Assembly (NCBI GenBank): GCA_958298945.1
Contig: OY282605.1
Coordinates: 30,234,811 to 30,298,810 of the forward strand
Length of the DNA stretch: 64,000 nucleotides
DNA from: Atherix ibis
Taxonomy: Eukaryota; Arthropoda; Insecta; Diptera; Athericidae
Direction of reading: 5' to 3'
In this document: piece after piece, positions 44,492-57,454 of the stretch
Position numbering within the stretch: position 1 is the first letter of the stretch
How the letters are laid out: each line of letters opens with the position of its first letter
The notes under the pieces: generated by a model
Databases searched by the model: none
Told to the model about the DNA's origin: nothing
Seen by the model: the letters and a program-made list of their open reading frames with translations, nothing else
Made by a program: the position numbers and the translations under genes

Positions 44492-46504
44492 GATAAAATA
44501 ACATTGCTAATTGAGCACTTTTGATATTAAAATTTAAAAAATATCATGCGTGATTTGTTAAAAATATTCAATTCTTAGTCACAGTCAAGAAATTAGTCCT
44601 ACATACCGACAGCTAAAATATTACACATCAAAAAATTTGTTGTACACCAAAAGTATTTAAAGTAAGTCTCTTGAAAAAATTCGTTTTATTTGCCAGAGCC
44701 TTACTTTTAATTATTCACGGTTTTTATAAAAATTAATATCACCAAAAAAATATTTGCTCGTGTAGTCGAGGTAATCTAAAGTCGATTCTAGTTGAAACTT
44801 CTACCACTGCTATGAGGGGTAGCCTATGACAAAGTATAACTACCTAAAGAAATATCTATAAAAATTGATATGACAAAAAATATATATGTTTTTTTTTTGT
44901 TAAGGAAGGAAAAAATACCCCTTAACCGACTTTGCCACCATAAAGTATTGTGAAAAAGTTTTCCTTTGTGGAAGCATATCCTTTTGTCATGCAATTAGTT
45001 GCCGAAGTGCCGAAAACACATAACATAATTTCACCAGGACAATAGATACTCATACTTGTTATTGAAAAAGTTCTAATGTGTCTCACATGTCCATGTATCT
45101 ACTAACTTTCTAGCAATTTAGCTGTCATTATCAAAGTAAGACTATAAATACTCCTAGTAACAACCCTAAAAAGACTATATCCGTAATTCTGGAAAATAGT
45201 AAAGCCATATTGTTTGGTTATTTTTATTCAGGCAGAATGTAACGATGCAGAATCGAAATCAATAAAACGATTGTACCTTTTAAATAGTAAGCCAAAAAAT
45301 TTGTGTCCTTAAAAAAAAATCCATTCAGTTAACATTTATTCCAAATAACAAATAATACTTCACATCATATAGCATACATCCTTGCATAATAGAAAAAGAT
45401 TTCAAAAACTATTCGTTCAAATATAATTTTACGAAAATATAATTTTATGTGTATTCATAATTTTGCAAATAGTTTATTTCGAATGAAATTAATATTTGAG
45501 CGGGTAACAGATGCTATAAAATTGGGCAATAATAGATTTGTTTTTGGACATTTCTAATATGGCCATTGGTCAACAAGTTTTTATAACTTGGTTCGAGAAT
45601 GTTTTGAGGATATCGTAAAAATTCAGAATAATTTCGTATTCGGTCAATTGTTGTATTCGTTTGTTTGGTTAAAACAGTATTAAGGGATGGCAAGAAATTG
45701 TATAGAGAATTTTGTGAAAATGACAATTTTACAGATGAAATGGAATTGCCAACCGGAGTACTTAAATTTGGATGCTCATAAACTAAAGCCTACCTGTTTA
45801 TGTGCAAATCCCAGAACAGTAATTAGGAAGGCTCTTTATTTAAGTACTCGAATTGCTACAAAAATTTTTATCAAGGGATAAACAACGAAACTAGATTACA
45901 TGTTTAAGTGCCTCGTCACAACAATATTTTTTCTTTTCTTTTTTGATTATTTGTTTTATTCGAGTTATATTATGGGCAGAGAATAAACTTTCATGAGTAC
46001 CCTTTTGGTTAAACGGATATGCTTCTGTTTACGCGTATATCCCTTTTTTGGTATATTTGAATATTACCGGAAAATTGTGAAAATTAGCAGGAAATTTTCT
46101 TTAATTTATTAGTATAATATTTTTATTATATACTATTTTCTAATTTAGAAAATATTCATGAATATTTAATATTAAGTGTGAACTAAGAAGATTAGATACT
46201 ACTCGTACCATTTAATAAATTTAAAGAGATTAAATTTTATACATTAATACTTATATTTGTAAGATTCTTAATTTTTAAAGATTTTTATTTAATAAACTTT
46301 TAAGTGGTTTAATATTTTTGATAATAGTTTCTGTCAATTTTTTATTTTTTAATTATTGGGATAAATTAAGACATTTTCTTAGATTTATTAAAATTTTTTA
46401 CAATTGTTTATTTATTATATTTATTGAAATGTAATATATTTTAAAAGGCTTTCGAATAAGATTGATATGATTTCTTTTTAAAAAAAAAATACACTAAATG
46501 CTTA
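44492..46504. other. spacer without recognisable gene
   Basis: Mostly A/T-rich. Overlapping frames at 45514-45726 (reverse) and 45687-45881 (forward) show no family motif. Confidence 0.4.
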
Positions 46505-47544
46505 ATCGATCCAATTAAGTTCTGAATAAAACTTCATTCAAATGACCTCCACGACTTCTTTTGTAGGAACGAATTCGATGAACCCACTTTTCGAGCACTT
46601 TTTCCACTAAATCAAGCCGTATGTCATGAAGAGCACGTTCAATATTAACTTCTAAAGCTTGAAGTGAGTCTGGTTTATTGCTAAAGACCAATAAATCACA
46701 ACTTCTTGGAGGCCATTCAATGTCACAATTTCTTGAAATAATTGAATCTCCCTACTTTTCTCGCAATAATTCGGTTGTTGCATACGTGCTGTGTGGCACG
46801 TAGCCCCGTCTTATTGGAACCAAATGTTGTCAAGATCAACTTCCTTCTATTTCGGCCATAAAAAGTTGGTTATCATCGATCTATAGCGGTCTCCATTGAC
46901 AATAACGGTGTTACCAGCTTCATTTCGAAAGAAGTACAGACCGATGATTCCACTAGACCAAAAACCACACCAAACTGTCAATTTAGGTGAATGTAATGGG
47001 TGCTCATAAATAATTTGTGGATTTTCTTCGCACCAGAATCGACAGTTCTGTTTATTTACCGCACCACTCAGATGAAAGTGAGCCTCTTAAAAAAATCGTT
47101 ATCGTTTTCAAGTTGTTCCAAGCCAAAATCAGCAAATTCACGACGTTTACGGTGATCCAATGGCTTCATTTCTTGAGTGATAACAATTTGATACGGATGC
47201 AAGCTCAAATCCTTTATCAAAATCCGCCAGGTTATGGTTTGAGACAGTCCCAATTTTTGAGAATGTCTTGGAATCGACAAATTGCGGTCTTCAGCAACAC
47301 TTGCCTAAACGGCAGCAATATTTTCATTACTTCGAGCGGTTCTTTATCTTATTGGCACTTGAATATTATGTAAAGAAAATGTACGCTTGAAATTTTTAAC
47401 AATTCGATGAATAGCGAGCACAGTTGGACGATTATTACGACCATAAAATGGCAAAAGCGCACGAAAAGTTGCAATTGAAGAACGATTATTTTGATAATAA
47501 AATTGAATAATTTGTAAACGTTTTTGTTCCGTATGTCTCTCCAT
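46505..47544 (-). mobile_element. rosa-type mariner F2 (DD41D), near full-length gene, third Asp deleted
   Basis: The gene starts at ATG 47544: MERHTEQKRLQIIQFYYQNN, PFYGRNNRPTVLAIHRIVKN (first helix-turn-helix), then SNENIAAV, QKLGLSQTITWRILIKDL (second helix-turn-helix), EMKPLDHRKRREFADF and LERTVDSG-type scraps. VVFGLVESSVCTSFE and AVGYMPHSM-type blocks follow with the second Asp region damaged. The end reads VEKVLEKWVHRIRSYKRSRG and GGHLNEVLF, the family's usual C-terminus. Around 46690-46710 the sequence goes directly from SCDL to VFSNKPDSLQ: the block LTPLDYFLWG carrying the third Asp is missing. Several stops and frame changes. Confidence 0.87.
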
Positions 47545-50500
47545 GATAAAATTGTAAATATTACTAAATACAATAAAAAAACAAATAACAGATCATGACA
47601 TATTACAAATGGCCGAAACGTCACTTAGAAATCATATCACTCTTATTGGAAAACCCTATATAATAACTCTATTTAAATTATATTATTTTAAAAATATTTA
47701 TTATAAAATGAAAATTTAAATTTATTTCGGAAACTGAAATATGAAAATTTTTTTTTTCTTTTCAGATAATTATCTGCTTGAACGTTAAAGTATTCGTCAG
47801 TTTTTTGTAAACAAATTTTGGTAATTATAAAATTTTTAATTATCTTCTATAATTTTTTATTAATATTTTTTTAATTATTAAAAATTTATTTATTCTTGTA
47901 GAATTAATCAAATGGTTGATATATAATTTTTTTTATCCATTTTTAATAAAAAAAATTACACTACGAGTTTTTTAAACCAAATAAAATTTTAATGAAATTT
48001 CTAAAATTGAACTAATAAATTTTCAGTTGAATCATGTTCAAACTTTCGGGATAAAATTTGATATTCAATTTTCAGTATAGGTAAAATCTCATTTGATTGT
48101 TAACATTCTAAATTTATCAGGACAAAAACCAAATTAATACAGTTCCTTCCATCAACAAATTTCAATCTATTCGTTATCAAATAGGTTTGATAGTGTTAAT
48201 TGAAAAATTGGTCATTTATTAGACCAAAAAGTTCAATAGTGCATTTTGCTGAGTTAGTTTGCGACAGAATATTTCCATTAATCGGAAAAATTTCGTTCAT
48301 TTTCTCTTGGTATGTTGTTCAATTAGTTTGTGCAAATTGAAAATTCTACTTAGTCAAACTGATTAAATTGAATAGTGGATGTGTTAGTAAAATTTTATTA
48401 AAATTTTACCCTACTTTTGCCTGAATCGGTTATATTTGAAAGTGTTTGTAACTTTTATATTCATATAATTAAGTTGAATTAAAAAATTTTTAACAGAGAA
48501 TAGAATTATTATTTATAATTAGAATTAGATTGCCAAAAAAATTATAATAAAATAAATTTATAACATCAATTCTATACGCAGAGTTTATACAATATGTGTA
48601 AGTAAGAAGGACATTTTTCTTTTATCAGTTTAATTTTTCTATAATAATTGATAAATTTCTTTGCGAACATTCATATTTGATAAACATTTATAATCTAGAA
48701 TTTTTTTATATTAAATAAAAAAAAACGCAAAAAATAATATAAATGAAAAAGAATATTCTTAGGAATGAACAAAAAATCTGGATAAAATTAAATGAAATTC
48801 ATAAATCTTGAAGACGATGGCTGTTAGTTAAGCATAACATAAATCTTTTCATCGTTCACTAGCCTAGGATTCTTAGCTATGGAGAGTGCCGACATTATCG
48901 TTATCATCACTGAAGAGGGAAGAAAAAGCATCAGTAACCATTTGAGAGGAAATAATAGGTGTGGTATCTGAAAAATGGGATGAAAATGGAACTGCTTCTC
49001 TTAGCATATATTTTTTTGAAGAAACGATTTCAAAATGACTGCCTTGTAACTATGGAATCAATACTTTTGTAATATTATTCTGAGGATTTGTTATTTTAAG
49101 TTGTATTCTTTTAATATCATTTTTTTTTCATTCTACTATTAGAATTGAGAAGATTTTTTACAACTGGAGTCTAGAGATATTGACTTTTCCATCTTTTGCG
49201 GACGACTAATTTTTGTATATTTCTGTCACGATTTATTGAATATGTCCGTTGGTGCTGGTATCCTTTTGTCTAAAATCACGTCCCTTCATGTCTTATTCTA
49301 ATCACATAGCTCTTTTCTACTTTTTCCCTTCATTCCTTATTTTCTTAAAGCAAGTTATTTGTTTTTATTTTTTTTGTATGTAAATGAAAATCAGAAAAAA
49401 TTTTCCTACCCTGTTTTTATTTGTTTTTCTCTGTTTGTTTGTAGTAGTATTTTTTTTTCTTTCAAAATAGTGGAAGAAATATATGCGTAAAGTCAGCTAT
49501 AATTTGAAGAATGCAAAATATGAAAATTGGAAAAAATGTGCTTATTTATTGAAGGAGCCATAAGGCGGATATGATTTATGTTGACCCGAAAAAAAAAAAT
49601 GAAAATTTCACTGTTCATGTTGAATTTCGATTTGTAGTCGTTTGCAAAATATATTTCTTTAATTTTTTTTTCTTCGATGTGATAATTTTTTCCATCTAAT
49701 TCTCAATAAGGTAGTAAAAAATGAAAATTCAAATCGAAATATAAGAAAAAAATTATCGAGAGGGCAATTGAATTGAATATCGAATTTCAGAAACAATCTT
49801 GTTTGACTGTGTATTGTGTGCTTTGCATTCGAATTGAAACAATTTATAACACTCAGAGGAGAAATAGAATATTCTATAAAAATTATAAAAATTCCAAATA
49901 TATGCACTTTTTAGTTAGAAGAAAAATAAAACTTATGCAATCAAATCGATGGAAAATTAAATGAAAATCAAATTTTTGATATTCAATTTTATAAAAATAT
50001 ATGAAAATGAATATTCTCTGAAATCACAATACCAGATTTGAAAATACAAAACTCTTATTATTATATATGTATTTTTCTTAATAATAATATCTATTTTTAA
50101 AAATATTTCAATTTAAATATTGTGACTTATGTAAACGAAAAAATAATAATTTTTTCATGGGGCTATTTTCAGTGAATCAAGTTAACGTAACTCGAAATAA
50201 TTACCTTATATACTTAGTTGGTTACCTTACAATATAAGCAAGAATTTTGTATCATTTCAAAATTTACTATATAAAAAATAAATCAATGAATAATATTATC
50301 CAGAAAATATGAATTTTGTAAGCTTAGGTACCTCTGTTTGCCCATACTACTGATTTGTGTGAAAACATTCTGCCAAATGAAATTAGTCCTGTTTGTTTTT
50401 TTTACAAATATAATCAATTTATTTTAATAATACTGGTTTATTATGTACATAGTAATTTGTAATATTTCAATATTATGTTCACAACTGGAAAATTATTCAC

Positions 50501-50688
50501 AATATGCGATGAATGGTTAAAAAAAAATGAAATATTGAATGAATGTTCAATAAAGAGAAAAACTCAACATTAATACAGATTTTTTGAAAATAAAATTTAT
50601 TCTTTGACATAAGGGGTTTTTCAGTTCTTTTAAATGGACCATGTGGCCATTTTTCAAATAACAAAATTTTCAGATTAGCTATTTATTC
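47545..50688. other. AT-rich spacer without recognisable gene
   Basis: Long A/T-rich stretch with homopolymers. 48830-49010 is somewhat more complex, but no frame or motif is recognisable. Confidence 0.5.
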
Positions 50689-51530
50689 ATGGAAAGATAC
50701 ACGCCTCGAAAGAGCTTGAAAACTATCCAATTTTTTTATCAAAATAATCGTTATTTTATTGCAACTTATCGTGCACTGCTTCCAATTTATGGGTATCATG
50801 ATCGGCCTAGTATGTTCGGTATTCGTCGATGCCGTTCATACAAGTGTTGATGAAGACCCAAATTTATTGATTTCAAGTCCTTCTCCTTATTTGAGACCGT
50901 CTGCCACAACAACCATATTTTACGGTTGGATTTGGGCTTACATCTTAACAAAATTTTTATCACTCAAGAATTGAGACCATCGCAAATGCTGCGAATTTTC
51001 TGATTTTGCTATGTGGAACAACGTGAAAATTATGCAGATTTTTCCAAGAAAATCATCGTCTCTGAATTGTTTAATAAACAAAATTGTCCTTACTGGGTTG
51101 AAGCCAATCTAGAAATTATTTACGAGACACCTTTAAATTTTGAAAAAGTGACGGTTTGTTGTGGTTTATGACATTGTGGCATTATCAATCCATATTTTTT
51201 TTTCTCAAGATGAGCCCTGAGTTTCCATTACTATCAATCATGAGCGGTACAGATCAATGATATCGAACTTTTTTTCGCCTGAATAAGAATATGTGGTTAA
51301 AAAAAAAGGTGCTACGTGCCACACAGCCCATAACACAATCGATTTCTTGCATCGGGAAAAGTTTGGTGAGTCGATAATTTCAAGAACTGCAGATGTGAAA
51401 TGGCCTCAAAGAAATTGTGATTTAACACCTTTCGACTTTTTTAGTGGGGTTATTTGACGTAATTATTGTGTATGTCAATAAACCAGCAACCATTGATGTA
51501 TTAAAATTGAATATTGAATGGCAAATACGA
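50689..51530 (+). mobile_element. rosa-type mariner F3 (DD41D), degraded
   Basis: Begins at ATG 50689 with MERYTPRKSLKTIQFFYQNN and YRALLPIYGYHDRPSMFGIR, parallel to F2. Downstream: LDLGLHLNKIFITQELRPS, FSKKIIVSELFNKQNCPYW (first catalytic block), NFEKVTVCCGL, CYVPHSP-type second-Asp region (the Asp itself lost) and VKWPQRNCDLTPFDFF with the third Asp. Many stops and frame changes. Opposite orientation to F1 and F2. Confidence 0.83.
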
Positions 51531-52224
51531 TATGAAAACAGAAAATCTTTATTATGAAATAAGAAAAAATTGGACTACTTTTTATACAAATTTTTATTTT
51601 TATTGAAAATTGTTTATTTTCAAACAAAATTCTTTGCTAATATAAAAAATTCGTAATTGCATTTTTAAGGAATCTATATTTTAAACTTTAATCTTCATCA
51701 TTGATTTTTTATTCAAATTTACTGTTTGCCTTTGGTTGTTGTCTATGGAAAAGATATTTTTGAGATCCACCAAAAATCTTATTAAATATAAAAATCGTAC
51801 GTAAATTATTTCAAAAAAATGGTTAATACCTTTTTTAAAAATATTTATTACCGAATATTTTAAAATTATTTACAATTTGTTAATATAATGATTTAAAAAC
51901 GAATGAAATGAATTATTTTTCCTGAATATCGGTAGCACTGCATTACCATAAATATGATACCTGCAATATTCACCGCTAAATAGTATGGACACAACCCGTT
52001 TATTTGTGAAGACATCAACCACAGTGCAGAAATGGCAAATCATAGCCGATGTCAGAACTTTATTATTCGATCATGGTTGATGTCGAAACTCTGAGCGAAC
52101 TTTTCAATAAAATAACAGAAAGTATTTGTTAAAATTTGGATATTTTCATAAAAATATAATATTAAATAAATATAAAACTTTTGATGTTTCGAAAATTTGT
52201 AAAAATCATAAATGGCTTTTTTTC

Positions 52225-52480
52225 ACACATTTCGGTGTATAATTTTATTATTTTATTATGCTTATTTGTAATCCCACAAAAAGAGTCCAATAGAATCAAA
52301 TCGGACGATCTTGGAGCCCAATTGATGTAACAAAATTTTGAAACCTTTAAAAGTAATATTATCAAATTTGTCATGTTGTGCGGCCTTTAACTTTCCACAG
52401 TCACTTGTAGGTTTTGAGAGCCTCATATATAGTACTTTTGCTGATTGGTAAATTTTCTGATCGAAAAATTGGCTTCATCA
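52225..52480 (-). mobile_element. rosa-type mariner relic G2, internally deleted
   Basis: The minus strand reads EANFSIRKFTNQQKYYI at about 52430-52478 (first catalytic block) and INWAPRSSDLILLDSF at about 52280-52325 (third-Asp region), only about 150 bp apart, so the intervening part is lost. It shares several blocks with G1, including the segment coding YI-GSQNLQV. Confidence 0.6.
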
Positions 52481-55400
52481 CTCGAGAAAATTTGTTCGGA
52501 AAACTAGCATCGAAAGCCTGGCACTCAATCAGCATTACTTCTGCACATACTATTATCCATTAAACTATTTTTTGTTTTATCTTTTATTTTCAAAACCTTA
52601 AAATGGATAAGTCTTTATTATAGTACCATCCATTATAAAATCTAACGAAATAATACATAAACTATTCTTCTTATATAATTATACTTAGTATTTACCAAAA
52701 AAAAAACGACCTCAACAATATTATACGAGTACTTGAACTTTTTCCCATTATTGTTAAATTATCATAATTGGTTAATATATCTGACCAAACAAACTATTTA
52801 TCGATTTTGGATAACTGTTGGATAATGTTCATTTTTCGTATTTTTCTATTAATGATATCGTTTCCGAAATCCTCCCTCATCTCTTTGGCAAAAATATCCA
52901 ATTTACGGAAGTTTATTTTTATTAAGCCATATTTATTTAATCCTAAAGAAAAGGCCAAAATTTGTTGCCTATCGTTTTGATACTCGTACAATCGCATTCA
53001 TGTATGTATATTCTTGAGAAAGTAGCAATTCAGTATCTGTCAACAATTTATTTCAATTTTGTACTGTTATTAACAAAGTTTTGCCTACTTTAGCATACTT
53101 GATGTCTTTCTTCAACTTTCTTTTTTGAGGGGTTGAATTTTCCTACTCTTAATTGTCATATAGCAAAGTTCGCAATTAAGTTCCTTCAGTTCTTAAATTT
53201 CTTACTTTTTGTTCTTAATTTAGTGGTTAATAAATATTTTATTAGTTCATTTTCTGGCCAAAGTTATTGCTGACCTCAGAATAGATTAATTTCGCAATGA
53301 AAAAGGAGAACAAACCAAAGAAAAAAAAACAACAACAAATAAGGACAATATGAGGATAAAAAAAAAATTATTTTACACGAAGATTTATATTGACTTATTT
53401 GCTTCTTCTATCCATTATATTGTGAAGAAAATTATTTCATATTGAATGGGATCTCTTTTGAATCTTCATTCAACTCACATAGATTTTTTGGCAGACACAT
53501 TAAATGGTAAATACTAGTACAAAAACAAAAGAAAGAAAAAATCGTCCATAATATAAAATAGAAGAAAAAATTATACGAACACAACTTTGGAAAGTGTAGT
53601 AATAAAGCTGTTGAATACAACTGGGAAATAAATAAAATTTCATACTAGAACATTTTTTTTGATATTTTATTATTATCGAATTATGTTCGTACGTATTGCA
53701 CATATTAAAAATAATGGGTTCTGTCGGCATTCTATTCTCCTTCATCGTACTTTGCCTTAGTTTTGTTATTATTGAAGAGTATCAAATTTAATAGAAAAAA
53801 TATATATTGTATAAAGCTGAACAATATTCTCATCGAAGGATCTAAACTACAGAATAGTATGAGGACGAAGTTGATAGAAAATAAAAATGGAAATAATAGA
53901 ATTCATTTTGAGTCCTTCAATTCTTTACCAATCACATCCTTTCTGAAAGGTTTTGACTGGTTGTTTTTTTATTTTATGACAAAACTCCTTTTATTTTTAT
54001 GATTGTAATATTTTTAATATTCTTATAAGCAAAATAATTTTACTTCGACTTAAAACATAAATCAAAAGGGATTTTAACGATTTGCTACTGTCAAATCAAT
54101 TGCGAATTATTACACATATGACTAATATCTGGTTATAAAATTTTTAGAGCTTAAGGATATTCGCGCAAATCAATCTTGAGAAAAAAGTAGTAGAGAATTT
54201 TTCGTCTTTTTTATTTATATGATAGGATTTATTAAAAAAACACGAGTTTATATTACATTACTTAAAAAAAGAAAATCGAAATATGCTCATAAAATTTAAT
54301 ATGAAAAAGGATTAAATGCGTAATATTTAAAAAAAAAAAAACGAAAAAACTGAAAAACAAAAATCTCATAAATATCTATATTAAAACTTGTGCTTTTAAA
54401 AATAATTCTATATAGTTTTTCTATTTTCACTATTATTACCCTCAATAGTTTAATGGTTTTGAAAGAAGGGAATTTTTTGATAATTTCATCTTTTTATGGT
54501 CATCACATATTATTCAGATTCCAAAAAAAGAATTTACAAAAAGTTATTTATCATATTATGTTTGCTTTTAAATTTAACTTAAGGGAACAATTCTCGAATG
54601 GTTTGCTATCGGAAAAATGTAAAAATAACCCAAAAAAGATTTAAGACACATGATAAGGGTTGTGTATATGCTATGAGAATATGGTTTATTCTGCCTTATG
54701 TGAAAGTGTCGAAATGTATAAGTAAGTTCGGAATAAGGGCTAGACTAACGCAACTAGAATAGTAACACCATTTATAACAAGAACATGAAGAATACAAAGA
54801 GCCACACAAACGGTTTCATCGCGTGTTAAATTTGACGATTGAAGTGACACCTGTTGCCATATGTAACCATTAGTTATACACCAGTTGTGTTTAAGTTTAA
54901 TTCAACAAATTCATATATCACAAGCATATGCGTACAATGATCCTGGGGTAGCCAATGTTATACATTTTGGGTGGTGTTGTTTATGTGCAAGAGAAGTTGT
55001 GGAAAAAGTTCTATTTGGTTTTTGGGGGGTATATGAAAATATATATTCTTCTGTTCTTTTTCTGTTCGTCTTCTTAAAAACCAGCTAGCAGAAAAGAAAG
55101 CGAATATTTTCAGAAGACGGCGACGTGACTAGATTTGTGTTGACTTTGTTTAGAAATCGTCATTTATTTATCTTATCACAGTCCATAAAATTCTCTTCAG
55201 AATCGTTTGTAATTTGAAATATACCAAAATGTTTCTTCAAAAACTGTAGACATATTACCCTTTTTCATATTTTTCTTTTAATTTTTTTTTTCTTCTCAAA
55301 ATATCATATTATTCACTTATTTGTCTAAGGTACGAGTATGTTAGTTAAAGTTTACTTTCAAAATGGATCCTTGGAAGTTATTTTAATTATGAGCAGTTTA

Positions 55401-55559
55401 ATATTGACTTTAAGTAAATTGTAATTTTATTGAATAATATGAATAATTTTGTGTTTTTTTTTAAAAATATATTGAAAAAGAATTATAATATCCTTTTAAT
55501 ATAGAATTGATCCTTATTGATACGAGTAAGCTGTTTGTAATGATAAATAACTTTTCAAA
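52481..55559. other. AT-rich spacer without recognisable gene
   Basis: No family motif in any of the short frames (52768-52980, 53500-53745, 53763-54002, 54390-54644, 54885-55088), which are rich in Phe, Ile, Lys and Asn. Confidence 0.5.
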
Positions 55560-55896
55560 TACCTCTTGATTAGTTTAGATCCTATTTAACAGATAGGACT
55601 TACTATACATCTTCCCGTAAGCCATCATCAAAAGGCATTAAAGCTCTATCTGATGTTCCTCAGGGTAGCCATCTTGATCCCTTACTATTTATTCTTACCA
55701 TTGCTGACATTATTAAACTAATTAATTACTCTGGATTTCTTATCCATGCAGATGACATAAATTTTCTTTCAAGTTATTAATCTCATTAAAAAAGATTGTA
55801 GTATTTTAAATGACCTGATATTAAAAATGTAAAGTTATGACATTTTTTTCAGCCGAAAATCCTCGTGCTTTTGTATACAAATTTTTTAAGAATTAA
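55560..55896 (+). mobile_element. Jockey/CR1-like RT remnant, first half
   Basis: Forward reading ALSDVPQGSHLDPLLFILT (about 55645-55705), then GFLIHADDINFLSS at about 55732-55775 with both catalytic Asp, then KVMTFFSAENP near 55830-55860 (live elements: KCKVMTFSRKRNP). Three frames are used, so it is dead. The frame LLYTNFLRIN runs into the TIR element at 55897 and resumes behind it. Confidence 0.85.
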
Positions 55897-56242
55897 GCCT
55901 GGTATGCAGCTCGAGCTAAGATAAATTTCCATACGATTTTTCGCTAGCGAAATCGAAGTCGGAAAATTTAGCCCACGATTTCGCCGGGCAGTACGCAGCT
56001 CAAGACTGAAATGAAAGTGAAAAGGAGAGTGAATCTACTGAAAAGTAGATGGCGGCATTGATAAGTCTCCACGTGATTTCACTTTGGTTTTCACTACAAA
56101 TAAATGCACGGGACAATAATCAAAGATAAATGTTAGCTAAATTTTGACGTTTGTGTTTTTTTTATCGTAAAGGCCGGTATGCCGCTCGAGCTAAGATAAA
56201 TTTGTAGTGATAACTTTCGTTGCAATGGACGAAAGTAGTCTA

Positions 56243-56314
56243 AATTTATACCTTATGTTTCTACTTATGGAATAAATAATTCCATAAGTATTGTAGAAAT
56301 ATAAGGTATAAATT
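56243..56314. repeat. inverted repeat at the edge of the ND5 insert
   Basis: 56243-56272 is the reverse complement of 56280-56314 apart from one substitution and a 5-base gap. The repeated sequence is the last ND5-derived stretch, so the insert folds back on itself here. Confidence 0.85.
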
Positions 56315-56760
56315 ATATTCTCCCTAAATATGTTGATAAAAAATTATACTTTAATGATTTATTTAAAAAATATTAAGAAACATTTGAAATTAAATATCCC
56401 ATAATACCCCCTATAATACAAACAAATAAAGTTATTAACTTGAAATAATCAGGTAAACAAATTATATAAGGAACTGGAAAAATTAATCAATTTAATATAC
56501 TTCCACCAATAACTGCTATAAATAATAATCCCATTATTCCCTTTAATATAATTCAACCCTCATCATTTAATAAATGTAAAGATATAGCATTAAAATTTCC
56601 AGTCATTGTATAGTAAACTAACCGAATTGAATAACAAACAGTTAATCCTGTAGAAAAAAAATATAGAAAAAACTAAATATATTTAAATAAGATAAAGACA
56701 CAATTTCTAAAATCATATCCTTTGAATAAAATCCAGCTAAAAAAGCTATTCACTTCATTT
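56273..56760 (-). pseudogene. ND5: NUMT: nuclear fragment of mitochondrial ND5
   Basis: Translated on the minus strand with the invertebrate mitochondrial code, it reads MAFLAGFYSKDMILEIVSLS, then TGLTVCYSIRLVYYTMTGNF, LLNDEGWIMLKGMMGLLFMA and FPVPYMICLPDYFKLMTLFV, the transmembrane C-terminal third of NADH dehydrogenase subunit 5 of insect type. TGA (Trp), AGA (Ser) and ATA (Met) fall where that code requires them. Two stops (TAA in the SNVS-YF region and in GSM-FMP) and small changes show it is a nuclear copy, not mtDNA contamination. In the organelle ND5 belongs to respiratory complex I; here it has no function. It lies inside the TIR element. Confidence 0.93.
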
Positions 56761-56922
56761 ATTTTTAAAATAACAACAAAACATCAACATCGAAATTGAA
56801 AAGTTCCGAAATGTCAAAATTTATCTCTACACAAAAACTTTTCACTCTCGTTTAGCTGCGCTAAATGGGAGAGTAGTGGAGATCGCGTTAAAATTTATCT
56901 TCGCTCGAGCTGCATACCAGGC

Positions 56923-57290
56923 ATTAATATAAAACGTGTTTATTCTGTTACTGACTTCGGGAAAAACTGGATAAGAAACTTGAATTTATTCCCCATATTA
57001 AATATTGTGCATTGCAGGTCACAATCATGTTTGGCAATTTTGTGCGTTCTCTTTAAGCTGGCGCTGGTTGGCCAAGCTTTTAGCTTTGTTTTTACTTCAT
57101 CAAGAAAAAACCGGTGGAAAAATCTTAGGCTACATATTATTGAAGGAAAAACAAAATACATGATGTCAGCGTCAGTGTCGAATGCAAGATCAATTAGGCA
57201 TATAGACAGACTATTCAAGCTTTGAAAGAGTTTAGGCATATTCCTATTTGGGGTCAAGAAAAAAAAATCCGTACTGGTAGCCAACAGAAC
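56923..57290 (+). mobile_element. Jockey/CR1-like RT remnant, second half
   Basis: Forward: INIKRVYSVTDFG at 56924-56962 (live motif LKRVxSVxDLGV), then in another frame KKLDKKLEFIPHIKYCALQ and IMFGNFVRSL, the RT thumb region. A nearby block LHIIEGKTKYMMSAS at 57120-57170 looks like a piece of a second RT (NEEKTKYM motif), so two remnants may be merged here. Confidence 0.8.
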
Positions 57291-57454
57291 CCATTTCAGT
57301 TAGTCCAACTTCTGACTATAATATCCGCCCCCGCGGAGGGATGGTAAGTAAATATTTACTTGTCATCCTGAAGTCAGCTGAGCTGGAAGGGGGCGACATT
57401 AAATTAACAAAACTCGATAAATCTGTTTCAAACTTTACTTGTACTAATGAAATA

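Larger units (their letters stand above)
55897..56922. mobile_element. 1026-bp TIR element of unknown family carrying mitochondrial DNA
   Basis: Ends are inverted: GCCTGGTATGCAGCTCGAGC at 55897-55916 and its exact complement at 56903-56922, with similarity extending about 12 bases further on each side. ATTAA occurs on both sides (55892-55896, 56923-56927), a 5-bp target duplication. A third, imperfect copy of the terminal sequence sits inside at about 56172-56204 (GGTATGCCGCTCGAGCTAAG). No transposase frame is visible, so it is non-autonomous. The interval 56243-56760 is a mitochondrial ND5 insertion. A palindrome (TTTCGCTAGCGAAA) lies near 55940. Superfamily unknown; a 5-bp duplication excludes mariner (TA). 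Confidence 0.85.

Noticed and set aside
56273..56760. Genuine mitochondrial DNA contamination
   Set aside because: Only a C-terminal part of ND5 is present, it has stops even in the mitochondrial code, and it sits inside a nuclear TIR element with an intact target duplication.
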